From Desulfobacterales bacterium HSG2 (GTDB lineage Bacteria > Desulfobacterota > Desulfobacteria > Desulfobacterales > 4be13): DNA of 46,102 bases. Of the stretch, positions 33,052 to 41,825 are shown one piece after another. Position 1 is the first letter of the stretch, and every line of letters begins with the position of its first letter. The notes beneath the pieces were generated by a model. That model had not been told where the DNA came from, ran no database searches, and worked only from the letters and a program-made list of their open reading frames with translations. The stretch lies in contig JAUCGI010000020.1 in assembly GCA_030378035.1 (NCBI GenBank), positions 1 to 46,102 on the forward strand. Direction: 5' to 3'. Position numbers and translations under genes: made by a program.

Positions 33052-33178
33052 TTTCATGAGGCATCGGGCATTATGCTTTTTTATAATAACAGTTATGCTC
33101 GTTTGGAAAAGTCAATCTAAACAGTACTAAATATTAAATATAAGTAGCTGGCCATTAAAATTTTTCGCCTATCAGCAT

Positions 33179-33350
33179 AAAGCGGGACATTTTTTGTAAT
33201 AATTCATACCACGAACGAAACACACGAAATAAGCGAAACACACGAAACAGGAAACAGGGACCCGGTTGTGGGCGTAAGTTTTTCGTATCTTTTCGAGTCT
33301 TTTCGTGTCTTTTCGTGTCTTTCGTGGTTTGACACAGCCTGTCCCGCTTT
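33179..33350. repeat. 172-bp element with AAAGCGGGACA ends and CACGAAA repeats
   Basis: The ends AAAGCGGGACA (33179-33189) and TGTCCCGCTTT (33340-33350) are perfect inverted repeats. The interior is a series of CACGAAA/TTTCGTG words facing each other, so the whole element can fold back. A diverged copy in the opposite direction occupies 26347-26665. It lies about 120 bases before the DUF3786 gene. Confidence 0.75.
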
Positions 33351-33473
33351 AGATTGGTAGCCAATTTTCTGCGCTCACCTTTGTGCCTTTGTGCCTCCGT
33401 GCCTTTGTGTGAGATATAAAATCCCGGAAACTTAAAACTTATGGCCAAGTACTTACTTAAAAGGAGGAGACAG

Positions 33474-34322
33474 ATGCCACATCCGAAAAACGCTATGGAA
33501 ATCTTTCAACTGTTAGACAAATCAAATTGCCGGGAATGCGGTCAGAAGACATGCCTTGCATTCGCCGGAGCAGTCTTTACAGGCCGGAAGAAGATCGAAG
33601 AATGCCCGAAACTGGATCGGGAAACCATTGAACGCTTCTCAGGAGAACCTGAAAATCAGAATGCCGGCGGGGATGAATACCTGGAAAAGCTGAAAAACGA
33701 AATCGCCGGCACTGACCTTGCCCGGGCAACTGGAAAAACAGGAGGTCGCTTTTCGGGCGACAGACTTACGCTCAGGGTGCTCGGCAAGGAGTTCAGCGTT
33801 GACACAAAGGGAAATCTTTACGCGGACATCCATATCAATCCCTGGGTAGCCGTACCGTTTTTAAATTACATCCTTTACGGCAGCGGGTTGCCGGTTTCGG
33901 GAAACTGGGTTTCGTTCAGGGAACTGAAAGAAGGAAAGGCCCAGTATCCGCTTTTTCAGAAACGATGTGAAGAGGCCATGAAGCAGGTAGCTGACACCTA
34001 TACGGATCTTTTTGATGACATTGTTCACATTTTCAACGGAAAGCAGGTGGAAAAACAGTTTGAATCCGACATATCCGTGGTGCTTCATCCCCTGCCCAAA
34101 GTCCCTGTCATGGTATGTTACTGGATGCCGGAAGATGGAATAGAATCGAGTCTCAATCTTTTTTTTGATGAAACAGCAGACAGGAATCTCAACATCGGAT
34201 CCGTGTTCACGCTGGGGGTGGGGCTTGCCCAAATGTTTGAAAAACTCGCCCGGAGGCACGGTCCCACCTCCACCTGTCATTCCGGGCAACCCATCCCCAC
34301 CTGTCATTCCGGGCAACACTGA
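33474..34322 (+). CDS. DUF3786 iron-sulfur protein with repeat-derived C terminus
   Basis: The ATG at 33474 follows AAGGAGGA; an upstream in-frame ATG at 33441 lacks a ribosome site. The N terminus has a four-cysteine motif (C19, C22, C27, C44; CRECGQKTCLAFA and EECPKL) typical of the 4Fe-4S domain seen in corrinoid and CO-dehydrogenase-linked proteins. The rest matches DUF3786: LRVLGKEFSVDTKGNLYADIH, a PWVAVPFLNYILYG helix, and a late VMVCYWMPEDGIESSLNLFF. After MFEKLARRHG the last ~19 residues (PTSTCHSGQP...) are translated from the TGTCATTCCGGGC repeats. The native end was therefore lost or extended by the repeat cluster. Confidence 0.85.
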   Translation: MPHPKNAMEIFQLLDKSNCRECGQKTCLAFAGAVFTGRKKIEECPKLDRETIERFSGEPENQNAGGDEYLEKLKNEIAGTDLARATGKTGGRFSGDRLTLRVLGKEFSVDTKGNLYADIHINPWVAVPFLNYILYGSGLPVSGNWVSFRELKEGKAQYPLFQKRCEEAMKQVADTYTDLFDDIVHIFNGKQVEKQFESDISVVLHPLPKVPVMVCYWMPEDGIESSLNLFFDETADRNLNIGSVFTLGVGLAQMFEKLARRHGPTSTCHSGQPIPTCHSGQH

Positions 34323-35591
34323 AAAAATGGGACATTTTTTCAGTGTTGACCCGGAATCCACCGCATCCCGCTCTGAAACCAGTTCGACATAACGGGCCAG
34401 ATGTGTCCCACCTCCACCTGTCATTCCGGGCAACCCACCCTACCTGTCATTCCGGGCAACACTGAAAAAATGGGACATTTTTTCAGTGTTGACCCGGAAT
34501 CCACCGCATCCCGACGGATTCCGGTCTGAAACCAGTTCGACATAACGGGGCAGATGGGTCCCACTCCACATGGGACACACTCGAAATTTTATTCGGAAGC
34601 ACAGAAAATACGGATGTGTCCCACCTCCACCTGTCATTCCGGACAACCCATCCCCACCTGTCATTCCGGGCAACCCATCCTACCTGTCATTCCGGGCAAC
34701 CCATCCTACCTGTCATTCCGGGCAACACTGAAAAAATGGAACATTTTTTCAGTGTTGACCCGGAATCCACCGCATCACATGGGACACACTCGAAATTTTA
34801 TTCAGAAGCACAGAAAATACGGATGTGTCCCACCTCCACCTGTCATTCCGGGCAACCCATCCTACCTGTCATTCCGGGCAACCCACCCTACCTGTCATTC
34901 CGGGCAACACTGAAAAAATGGAACATTTTTTCAGTGTTGACCCGGAATCCACGGCATCCCGCCGGATTCCGGTCTGAAACCAGTTCGACATAACGGGCCA
35001 GATGGGGCCTCCACCTGTCATTCCGGGCAACACTGAAAAAATGGAACATTTTTTCAGTGTTGACCCGGAATCCACCGCATCACATGGGACACACTCGAAA
35101 TTTTATTCGGAAGCACGGATGTGTCCCACCTCCACCTGTCATTCCGGGCAACCCATCCCCACCTGTCATTCCGGGCAACCCATCCTACCTATCATTCCGG
35201 GCAACACTGAAAAAATGGAACATTTTTTCAGTGTTGACCCGGAATCCACCGCATCCCGCCGGATTCCGGTCTGAAACCAGTTCGACATAACGGGCCAGAT
35301 GTGTCCCACCTCCACCTGTCATTCCGGGCAACACTGAAAAAATGGGACATTTTTTCAGTGTTGACCCGGAATCCACCGCATCCCGCCGGATTCCGGTCTG
35401 AAACCAGTTCGACATAACGGGGCAGATGGGTCCCACCACCTGTCATTCCGGGCAACACTGAAAAAATGGGACATTTTTTCAGTGTTGACCCGGAATCCAC
35501 CGCATCCCGACGAATTCCCACTCCACCTGTCATTCCGGGCAACACTGAAAAAATGGAACATTTTTTCAGTGTTGACCCGGAATCCACCGCC
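34256..35591. repeat. Cluster of nine near-identical nested palindromes
   Basis: Nine copies of a perfect-stem hairpin (AACACTGAAAAAATG ... CATTTTTTCAGTGTT, loop GGA or GAA) occur at about 34314, 34458, 34725, 34906, 35029, 35204, 35328, 35454 and 35542. Each is bounded by TGTCATTCCGGGC and GACCCGGAATCCAC. Between them lie shuffled segments: GGATTCCGGTCTGAAACCAG onward, short runs of bare TGTCATTCCGGGCAACCCA units, and three copies of a module with TGGGACAC / GTGTCCCA ends. Open frames crossing the cluster are repeat translations only. The cluster starts inside the 3' end of the DUF3786 gene. Confidence 0.92.
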
Positions 35592-35727
35592 GCCAAGTCA
35601 GAAATGTCCGCCTCTCAGTTTTGATCGGAATGACATGATAGACCTGGAAAAACCCCTGTGGATATCTGCGCGGCCTCTGTCTTCTCCGCGGTTTTAAAAA
35701 AACTTGATGAGCATGTAATAAAAAGAC

Positions 35728-35756
35728 TTGAAAAAACCTGCCGCTTTTGTTATATT
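35728..35756 (+). promoter_or_regulatory. Sigma-70-type promoter upstream of the TolC gene
   Basis: TTGAAA (35728-35733) and TATATT (35751-35756) are separated by 17 bases, close to the sigma-70 consensus. Transcription would begin near 35763, giving a leader of about 125 bases that contains the inverted repeat at 35779-35852. Confidence 0.6.
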
Positions 35757-35778
35757 CTATTCAATATTTCACTGAACA

Positions 35779-35852
35779 CTCGATAATCAGGCTTTTGCTC
35801 CGGACAAATAGGAACTTTGGCACTCCAAAATCAGAAAAACCTGATCATCGAG
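35779..35852 (+). promoter_or_regulatory. Leader inverted repeat before the TolC gene
   Basis: CTCGATAATCAGG and CCTGATCATCGAG are complementary except for one base and sit 48 bases apart; TTTT and AAAA extend the pairing inward. In the mRNA leader this would form a long-range hairpin ending about 24 bases before the GGAGG ribosome site. It may regulate the gene or be a small element remnant. Confidence 0.5.
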
Positions 35853-35890
35853 CGGATGCCACAATTAATTTATAAAGGAGGAAATTTGTA

Positions 35891-37408
35891 ATGTCAAAAA
35901 TGCCGTTTGCAGGATTGCATAGGAATATCGGCATGAAAAAAGGAATCATCAGAACAATCTTTCTGATTTCAGCGATTTGGATATCATCGGGGTATTTGTA
36001 TGCTGAGGAGCATATTGACCTGACCATTCCGGATGTCATCGAAATTGCCTTATCCAACAACCTGGGTCTCAAGTCGGAGCGGATTTCTCCGGATATTCAG
36101 AGGGAGAATGTCGAAACCGCGAGATCGGTTTTTGATCCGAATGTTACCGCGGGGGGAACGATTTCAAGGCTGGAAACTCAGGAAGATCCCTCGGACGCGG
36201 AATCAAATGAAAAGAGTCTGCAAGTCAGCATCGGGAAAAAACTTTCCCGCGGTATGGATGTTTCGGTGAACCTTACCGTATCGGATGATTCCCATAAGAA
36301 TTCCGCAGGAGTCGATTCCGACGGAAGAGCCACGCTGACCACCCTGGTCATCACCCAGCCGCTGATGAAAAACAAGGGGGAGACTGTCAACCGCCGCGGC
36401 ATCATTATCGCTGAAAACAATTATAAAAAGTCCGATCTCGGGTTCAAACAGGCGGTCATCAACATGGTCGCGGAAACGAAAAACCGGTATTGGCAGTTGT
36501 ATTCCGCGATTGAAAGCCTGACGGTTCAGGAAAAATCCCTTCATCTGGCCAGACAGTTCATGTCCGATGTGGAAGAAAAAGTCAGAATCGGCAGCGCGGC
36601 CAAACTGGACATCCTCCAAGCCAAAGCGGAAGTCGCGTCACGCGAAGAGAACGTGATTGTGGCCGAAAACAAAGTGATGAACAGCCAGGACAGCCTGCTG
36701 AACTATGTTTACGGCAGTCTGGCAAAAACAGGCCGGGTGATATGCCGTCAGAAGCCGTCGTTCGAGGCGCTTCAGGTGGATGAAGAGGAACTGGTCCGGC
36801 AGTCCATGAGTGCCAGAACCGATTATCTGTCCGCCCAGTATGACATCGCATCCGTGGAGACGGATGTGGCCTATACGGAAAATCAGACAAAGCCCCAGCT
36901 TGATCTGGTCGGAACATTGGGATACAATAACGGCAGCTCCGACGCTGTCAATCCGTCCCAGGTGTCAACCGAGTACAAGGACTATTACACAGCAGCGGTT
37001 ACGTTAAACCTGAAATTCCCGTGGGGATTCAGGAAGGATGTTGCAAATTACCAAGCCGCCCGGCTCTCTCTGAAACAGTCCCGTATCCGACTGGAAGAGA
37101 TCGAATCCGGGATCCGGCTGGAAATCCGCACGGCCATACGAAATGTCAGGTCAGCGCATAAGCGGTACCAGGCCGCGTCCGTATCCGGACGATTGGCAGA
37201 AGAGAAGCTGGCCGCTGAACAGGAAAAATATGAAAACGGGCTTTCAACCGGTTACGACGTGCTCCTTTACCAGCGCGACCTGACCGACGCCGGGGTGAGA
37301 CTGGTCGATGCCACCATTGCGTATCAGCAGGCGATTGTCGCGCTGAACAAAGCGGCCGGCATCACCCTTGAACAGAACAAAATCGAAATCAAAGATATCG
37401 TTCAATAA
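35891..37408 (+). CDS. TolC-family outer membrane efflux protein
   Basis: The 505-residue protein starts at 35891 behind AAAGGAGG; a second ATG at 35933 would give a more standard signal peptide (KKGIIRTIFLISAIW, cleavage near YAEE). Two outer-membrane efflux repeats follow: an N-terminal half beginning TIPDVIEIALSNNLGLKSE and a second beginning EEELVRQSMSARTDYLSAQYD. Helical segments SREENVIVAENKVMNSQD and YENGLSTGYDVLLYQRDL are typical of the periplasmic tunnel. Such proteins form trimeric exit ducts for efflux pumps or type I secretion. No membrane-fusion or pump gene is beside it, so it must partner with genes elsewhere. It has its own promoter. Confidence 0.92.
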   Translation: MSKMPFAGLHRNIGMKKGIIRTIFLISAIWISSGYLYAEEHIDLTIPDVIEIALSNNLGLKSERISPDIQRENVETARSVFDPNVTAGGTISRLETQEDPSDAESNEKSLQVSIGKKLSRGMDVSVNLTVSDDSHKNSAGVDSDGRATLTTLVITQPLMKNKGETVNRRGIIIAENNYKKSDLGFKQAVINMVAETKNRYWQLYSAIESLTVQEKSLHLARQFMSDVEEKVRIGSAAKLDILQAKAEVASREENVIVAENKVMNSQDSLLNYVYGSLAKTGRVICRQKPSFEALQVDEEELVRQSMSARTDYLSAQYDIASVETDVAYTENQTKPQLDLVGTLGYNNGSSDAVNPSQVSTEYKDYYTAAVTLNLKFPWGFRKDVANYQAARLSLKQSRIRLEEIESGIRLEIRTAIRNVRSAHKRYQAASVSGRLAEEKLAAEQEKYENGLSTGYDVLLYQRDLTDAGVRLVDATIAYQQAIVALNKAAGITLEQNKIEIKDIVQ

Positions 37409-37410
37409 AA

Positions 37411-37552
37411 CTGATTATAACGGATTTAGGGAACCCTCTTGAACGTGAACATTCATTTGCGGGCAACTTCAGGTATAAGTTCAAGTTCAAGTTTAAGTTC
37501 AAGTTTAAGTTCAAGTTCAAGTTTAAGTTCATGGGGATCCCTAAATCCGTTA
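37411..37552. mobile_element. MITE-like element with an (AAGTTY)n core
   Basis: The left end CTGATTATAACGGATTTAGG and the right CCCTAAATCCGTTA are inverted repeats. The right end lacks the last ~6 bases (AATCAG) seen in sister elements. The core is a run of about ten AAGTTC/AAGTTT hexamers (about 37471-37530). It begins 2 bases after the TolC stop codon, so in RNA its hairpin may act as the end of the tolC transcript. Confidence 0.75.
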
Positions 37553-37610
37553 AGTACCTGATCAATAATTTTGTAACATTTCCGAGACGGTGACAATCTG
37601 GAAATTCAGA

Positions 37611-37830
37611 GCTATATTTTTTCGTGTATTTCGTTTCGTGTATTTCGTGTGTTTCGTGGTTTGTGAGCGGATATCCACGAAAAACACGAAAGAAACGAAA
37701 GATATTATTTTTTTGTGTTTCGTGGTTTGTGAGCGGATATCCACGAAAAACACGAAAGAAACGAAAGATGTTTTTTTCGTGTGTTTCGTGGTTTGTGAGT
37801 GGATATCCACGAAAGAGACGGAAGATAAAA
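37611..37830. repeat. Three tandem palindromic units centred on GGATATCC
   Basis: A ~65-bp unit is repeated three times. TTTCGTGTGTTTCGTGGTTTG is followed by TGAG(C/T)GGATATCCACGAAA and then ACACGAAAGAAACGAAAGA. Each unit is symmetric around GGATATCC, and words of CACGAAA type are shared with the elements at 26347 and 33179. The reading frames on both strands give only repeat peptides. The array lies in the gap before the methyltransferase gene. Confidence 0.85.
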
Positions 37831-37901
37831 TGTCATAAAAATGTTACAAAATTTTTGCACGGGTACTTATAATCAGAAACAAACTTATTTAAAATCATGT
37901 T

Positions 37902-38852
37902 ATGAAAAATCTGCACTTATTTGAAGAACCGAAAAAAATCGAATCGCATTTCAAGCCGGATTCAAACATCGTTCTTTATCACGGCGATGTGAATGATTTT
38001 CTTAAAACCGTGCCTGATAATTCCGTGACTCTGATAGTCAGCTCCCCGCCGTACAATTTGGGGAAAGAATATGAAAAGAAAGTTGCCATTAAGGAATATC
38101 TGGAAACTCAGGCACAGACCGTGAAACAGTTTCACCGTATTTTGAAAAACACAGGCAGCATCTGCTGGCAGGTGGGCAACTATGTGAAAGAAGGCGAAGT
38201 GTATCCGCTTGACATTTATTACTATGACATTTTCAAAAATTTGGGAATGTTTCTGAGAAACAGAATTATATGGCATTTCGGTCACGGTCTGCACTGCAAA
38301 AACAGATTTTCAGGAAGATATGAAACCATATTATGGTTTTCAAAGACGGAAAAATACGTTTTCAACCTTGACCCGGTCCGGGTTCCCTCAAAGTATCCCG
38401 GCAAACGTCATTACAAAGGCGCCAAAAAAGGGCGGTTGTCCGGAAATCCGAAGGGAAAAAATCCTTCGGACGTGTGGGAGGGACTGTCAGACGACTGGGA
38501 TGAGGCTGTATGGAACATACCCAATGTCAAGTCGAATCACTGCGAAAAAACCGTTCATCCGTGTCAGTTTCCGGTCGAACTGGTTGAAAGATGCGTTCTC
38601 GCACTGACCGGTGAGGATGACTGGGTGTTTGATCCCTATGCCGGTGTGGGGTCGTCTCTGATTGCCGCTGTCAAAAACAACAGGCGTGCGATGGGAAGTG
38701 AGAAGGAATCCGATTATGTCAGCATTGCCCGTGAACGTATCGTTTCCTTTTCAAACGGAACACTGTGTCTGAGACCTATGGGAAAACCTGTTCACGAGCC
38801 GACCGGAAGGGAAAGGGTGTCTCAGATCCCTTTGGAATGGAGAGTTGAATGA
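37902..38852 (+). CDS. BglII-type DNA methyltransferase
   Basis: The 316-residue beta-class methylase has SPPY at residues 48-51 (motif IV) before DPYAGVGSS at 244-251 (motif I). SPPY usually indicates cytosine-N4 methylation. NIPNVKSNHCEKTVHPCQFPVEL between them is typical of the family. The stop overlaps the start of the restriction gene (ATGA), so the pair forms a compact type II system. The partner is a BglII/BstYI-type nuclease, so the methylated site is probably AGATCT or a relaxed form (inference). A 3' fragment of a second copy lies at 12981-13252 with about 90% similar sequence by eye. There is no clear ribosome site. Confidence 0.88.
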   Translation: MKNLHLFEEPKKIESHFKPDSNIVLYHGDVNDFLKTVPDNSVTLIVSSPPYNLGKEYEKKVAIKEYLETQAQTVKQFHRILKNTGSICWQVGNYVKEGEVYPLDIYYYDIFKNLGMFLRNRIIWHFGHGLHCKNRFSGRYETILWFSKTEKYVFNLDPVRVPSKYPGKRHYKGAKKGRLSGNPKGKNPSDVWEGLSDDWDEAVWNIPNVKSNHCEKTVHPCQFPVELVERCVLALTGEDDWVFDPYAGVGSSLIAAVKNNRRAMGSEKESDYVSIARERIVSFSNGTLCLRPMGKPVHEPTGRERVSQIPLEWRVE

Positions 38853-39658
38853 TTATCGCGGGAGTCTGTTCTTTTAAAAGAGGCAGAGAAGTGATTGAAG
38901 AAAAGTTTGGCAATGAACTGACTGAAATCATGGGATGTATAAACGCAGTCAACAGCGAGGAACATAAAAGCAAAATAAGCAAAGAGAAAACTATGTGGGA
39001 CAAAACGCTGTACAGTCCGCCTTCTTTGAACAAGTCTTTTAAAAAAGAATTTAATGCGTTCGGTTGGTATAACCACAAAATTCCCTGTGAATATTCGACA
39101 GAATACTATATCGGCGACTATCAGGCTCCGCCAATATCCACCTCTGCCTATCGTGACATGGACTTTGTGAAAAACAGACTTGACATGGAGGTCCAATTCG
39201 GCAAGTATGCTTTCATGGTCTGTAATGTTTGTGCCAAAATGACTATTTTCAATAAATTGGGAATAATTGACGCGGGAGTTGAGATTGTCCCGATCAAGGA
39301 ATTTGCAAATGATATGTCAACCGGAGTCTCGTATTTTGAACAGTTTATATGGGATTTGGAACACAGAGGAGTTTCCGACATTGATATTCCTGTACTCATA
39401 TTAGGTATAGCCGGGAACTACTCAGAAAACTTGAGGAGCGAATATCATGAAAAAAATCGACAAATCTGTCAAACAATTTTTGCGAAAACTGCTCATCTGC
39501 CTGACCCTTGGGCGTTTTCTCTCCATCGCGGCTCTTTATCTTTTTTTGTGGGGAGCGGCCATGCTGATACTTCGGGCCATGTCAGGCGTTCCGGAAGTAT
39601 ATGTTCTCTGGGGAGGCGCTGGGCTTTTGCCGGTATTCTTAACCGCTTTGCTTGTTGA
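38849..39658 (+). CDS. BglII/BstYI-family type II restriction endonuclease, C terminus replaced
   Basis: The protein matches the BglII/BstYI fold family. The active-site pattern D-x8-E-x-Q is present as D105, E114 and Q116 in DFVKNRLDMEVQFGKYAF, and AKMTIFNKLGIIDAGVEIVP and FIWDLEHRGVSDIDIPVLILGI follow. These enzymes cut GATC-centred sites with Mg. Native sequence ends at about residue 191. The last ~75 residues read out of frame through the start of the next gene, which suggests that a fusion replaced the true end. Known members are about 200-225 residues, so little may be missing, but the added tail could harm activity. It overlaps the methylase stop by 4 bases. Confidence 0.85.
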   Translation: MIIAGVCSFKRGREVIEEKFGNELTEIMGCINAVNSEEHKSKISKEKTMWDKTLYSPPSLNKSFKKEFNAFGWYNHKIPCEYSTEYYIGDYQAPPISTSAYRDMDFVKNRLDMEVQFGKYAFMVCNVCAKMTIFNKLGIIDAGVEIVPIKEFANDMSTGVSYFEQFIWDLEHRGVSDIDIPVLILGIAGNYSENLRSEYHEKNRQICQTIFAKTAHLPDPWAFSLHRGSLSFFVGSGHADTSGHVRRSGSICSLGRRWAFAGILNRFAC

Positions 39659-40886
39659 ATGGAGAAAACTGCCGGATCGGTCCGATGCTGTCGCATTACT
39701 GGACCGATATAACGACCTGAAGGGCCTTCTGATGGCGCAATATGAAGCGGACGCATCCCAATGGCCTGCTCTGAAAGCGGATATCCGTTGCCCTGCTGTG
39801 ACATGGCGCGGCTTCCGGGAATGGGTCATCCTGGGAATGGCTGTTCTGTTTGTCGGGGCCAGCGCGTTCACGCCTCACTGCTTCACCGGTCTGATCGCCG
39901 CTGATAACCCCCTTGAAATCGGAGAGGTTGTCAAAGACCTCAGCGCGGAAATTGATATGCTCGAAGAAGAGAATATCATAGAATCTTCCGAAGCGCAGAA
40001 AATGAAGGCGCAGTTGAAACAACTGACCGAGGAGGCCATGGGCAGCGACCCTTCCGGGACATGGGAATCACTGGATCATATTAATGACCGCGTCTCTTCC
40101 CAGGCTGAAAATTATGCAGAGAACGCGCCGGCAAAGATGAAGGCGTTAAACCGGGCGCAGAATATGGCTGAACTGTCAGATGAAATTTCTGATTCAAATC
40201 CTGATCTGAGAGCGGCAGTGATGGCCGAACTGACGAAAATGCTTCAGGAGATGGGAAAAGAGGGCCTCGATTTGTCTGAATTTCTTGACAAAGAAGTCGC
40301 GGAGGCGATTCAGAACGCCGCGCTCACGCCTGCGCTCATGGAAAGACTGCGTTCAAACCTGAATATCTGCAAAGAGGATATTGTCGGGAAATTGAAACGT
40401 CTGCATCAGGCAAAACTGACAGAGAAAAAGTTCTGTGAAAAATCCGCAGCCCTCAGCAAAGCCGACAGTTCAGAGCTTGCCGCCTTTCTGAATGAGAATG
40501 CAGAAGGTCTGACGCCCGATGATATTGCGGTCATCGGTCAGATGCTCGGAATCAGCAGGGGCGGTGCGGATGCGGAAATGACATGGACAGAGGGAACCTC
40601 TGAAAACAGGGTGGGCTTTAAGGAAGACGTGCTACCGCTCTCCCGAGTCCCGTCCGTGAGAAAAAGTATGCGGATCGGCGTCAGCCATGCATCTCCCGAA
40701 AAAAACAAAGAGATTGTGCCTGCCGAACCGGGCGCTTTGTCCGGCGCGACCGAAGGCGGCGGTTCAGCCTTCACCCCTGAAATTCTTCCACGCCACAGGA
40801 GGGTCATAAGACGCTATTTTAAAAGAGAAAAGGAAAAGCCGAAACCGCCTCCGATTATGGATGAGGTGTGGTCGGGATGGGGTTAG
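39447..40886 (+). CDS. Membrane protein with coiled-coil C-terminal part
   Basis: The 479-residue protein starts at ATG 39447 behind GAGGAG (39433-39438). It has membrane segments at about 22-42 (FLSIAALYLFLWGAAMLIL), 49-70 (VYVLWGGAGLLPVFLTALLV) and 126-146 (WVILGMAVLFVGASAF), then a long helical, acidic region (residues 160-380) and a basic C terminus (PRHRRVIRRYFKRE). The layout resembles the uncharacterised last proteins of MoxR-DUF58-vWA operons, but no such genes are here. It may be a piece of an operon moved next to the restriction gene. Function unknown. The gene overlaps the restriction frame by 212 bases and its stop overlaps the minus-strand cyclase stop. Confidence 0.6.
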   Translation: MKKIDKSVKQFLRKLLICLTLGRFLSIAALYLFLWGAAMLILRAMSGVPEVYVLWGGAGLLPVFLTALLVEWRKLPDRSDAVALLDRYNDLKGLLMAQYEADASQWPALKADIRCPAVTWRGFREWVILGMAVLFVGASAFTPHCFTGLIAADNPLEIGEVVKDLSAEIDMLEEENIIESSEAQKMKAQLKQLTEEAMGSDPSGTWESLDHINDRVSSQAENYAENAPAKMKALNRAQNMAELSDEISDSNPDLRAAVMAELTKMLQEMGKEGLDLSEFLDKEVAEAIQNAALTPALMERLRSNLNICKEDIVGKLKRLHQAKLTEKKFCEKSAALSKADSSELAAFLNENAEGLTPDDIAVIGQMLGISRGGADAEMTWTEGTSENRVGFKEDVLPLSRVPSVRKSMRIGVSHASPEKNKEIVPAEPGALSGATEGGGSAFTPEILPRHRRVIRRYFKREKEKPKPPPIMDEVWSGWG

Positions 40887-41668
40887 TCTTCATCCACAAT
40901 TGCCACGGGACGAGCCCATCCCGCGCTGGCCCCTCTGATTTTTATGGGAAAACAGCAGACCGTGAAACCATGCGGCCTTCCTATGGCCGAGAGGTTGGTC
41001 ATCTTCTCCATGTGGCAGTAGCCGATTTCTATGCCGGCAAAATGGGCCTCCCATATCACCCGGGGATCTCCGGTCTCCTGGAATTCCTTTGCGAGATAAG
41101 GCAGGGGCCTGTCCCAGCTCCACGCGTCGATTCCGACGACCTTGACACCCTGCTCTGTGAGAAAGAGCGTGCTTTCCCTGTCCATACCGGCCCCTTTGAC
41201 AAGATATTCCTCTGTTCCCCAAGCCGCATCCGCGCCGGTCTGAATCAGCACAATATCAAAGGGCTTGATTTTATATTCGATTCTCTCCAGTTCCTTTTTC
41301 ACATCCGTCGGAGTAATCCGCTCGCCGTCTGCCTTGTGGCGAAAGTCTAAGAGAACGCCGTCACCGAAGCACCATTCCAGCGGTATCTCGTCGATGGTCA
41401 GGGCAGGTTTGCCTTTGTCCATGGTCGGATGGTAGTGATAAGGGGCGTCCAGATGCGTACCCGAATGCGTGGTAAGAGATACCATCTCCACGGCCCAGCC
41501 CAGACCTCCCGGCAAATCTTTTTTCTCGATACCGGGAAAAAAATCTTTCATCTGTTCAGCGCCCATGGTGTGATCAACATAGTCAATCTTGGGGATCATC
41601 ATCGGCGGATCACTGGGGAGATCGGGTTCGATGTGAATACTGAGGTCGATAAAGCGTTTATTTGTCAT
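40883..41668 (-). CDS. Cyclase-family (KynB-like) metal hydrolase
   Basis: The 261-residue protein has the metal-binding signature HSGTHLDAPYHY of the cyclase/arylformamidase family, preceded by RFIDLSIHIEPDLPSDP. GIDAWSWDRPL and AHFAGIEIGYCHMEKMTNLSAIG follow, where further family residues lie. Members hydrolyse N-formylkynurenine, isatin or other cyclic amides. The conserved core is complete, but no tryptophan-degradation genes are near, so the substrate is open. It is the only gene at the right edge of the window. Its promoter must lie between 41669 and the repeat array that begins near 41826. It converges on the membrane-protein gene with a 4-base overlap of stops. Confidence 0.88.
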   Translation of the reverse strand: MTNKRFIDLSIHIEPDLPSDPPMMIPKIDYVDHTMGAEQMKDFFPGIEKKDLPGGLGWAVEMVSLTTHSGTHLDAPYHYHPTMDKGKPALTIDEIPLEWCFGDGVLLDFRHKADGERITPTDVKKELERIEYKIKPFDIVLIQTGADAAWGTEEYLVKGAGMDRESTLFLTEQGVKVVGIDAWSWDRPLPYLAKEFQETGDPRVIWEAHFAGIEIGYCHMEKMTNLSAIGRPHGFTVCCFPIKIRGASAGWARPVAIVDED

Positions 41669-41825
41669 ATTTAATCCTTTTTACAGAGCTTTTAACCAAC
41701 AGAAAAATTTTAATGAATCTTAAATATGTTTGCCTATGTATTCGATTCTGACAGAATTGTCAAGCTAAAATTTAAAATCTAAAATCATCCGTCAGCCATC
41801 AACCGTTCAGCCATCCATACAGGGC

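Noticed and set aside
32825-33130. A 101-codon plus-strand frame
   Set aside because: It reads the type ISP remnant in the wrong frame and continues through the hairpin at 32985. No ribosome site or conserved features.
34554-35697. Open frames across the nine-copy palindrome cluster
   Set aside because: They read CHSGQP and FSVDPEST repeats in different phases on both strands. This is repeat translation, not coding.
37562-37872. Three overlapping 82-codon frames in the GGATATCC repeats
   Set aside because: Each is a three-fold repeated peptide (VCFVVCE, CVSWFVSGYPRK and similar) forced by the DNA repeat.
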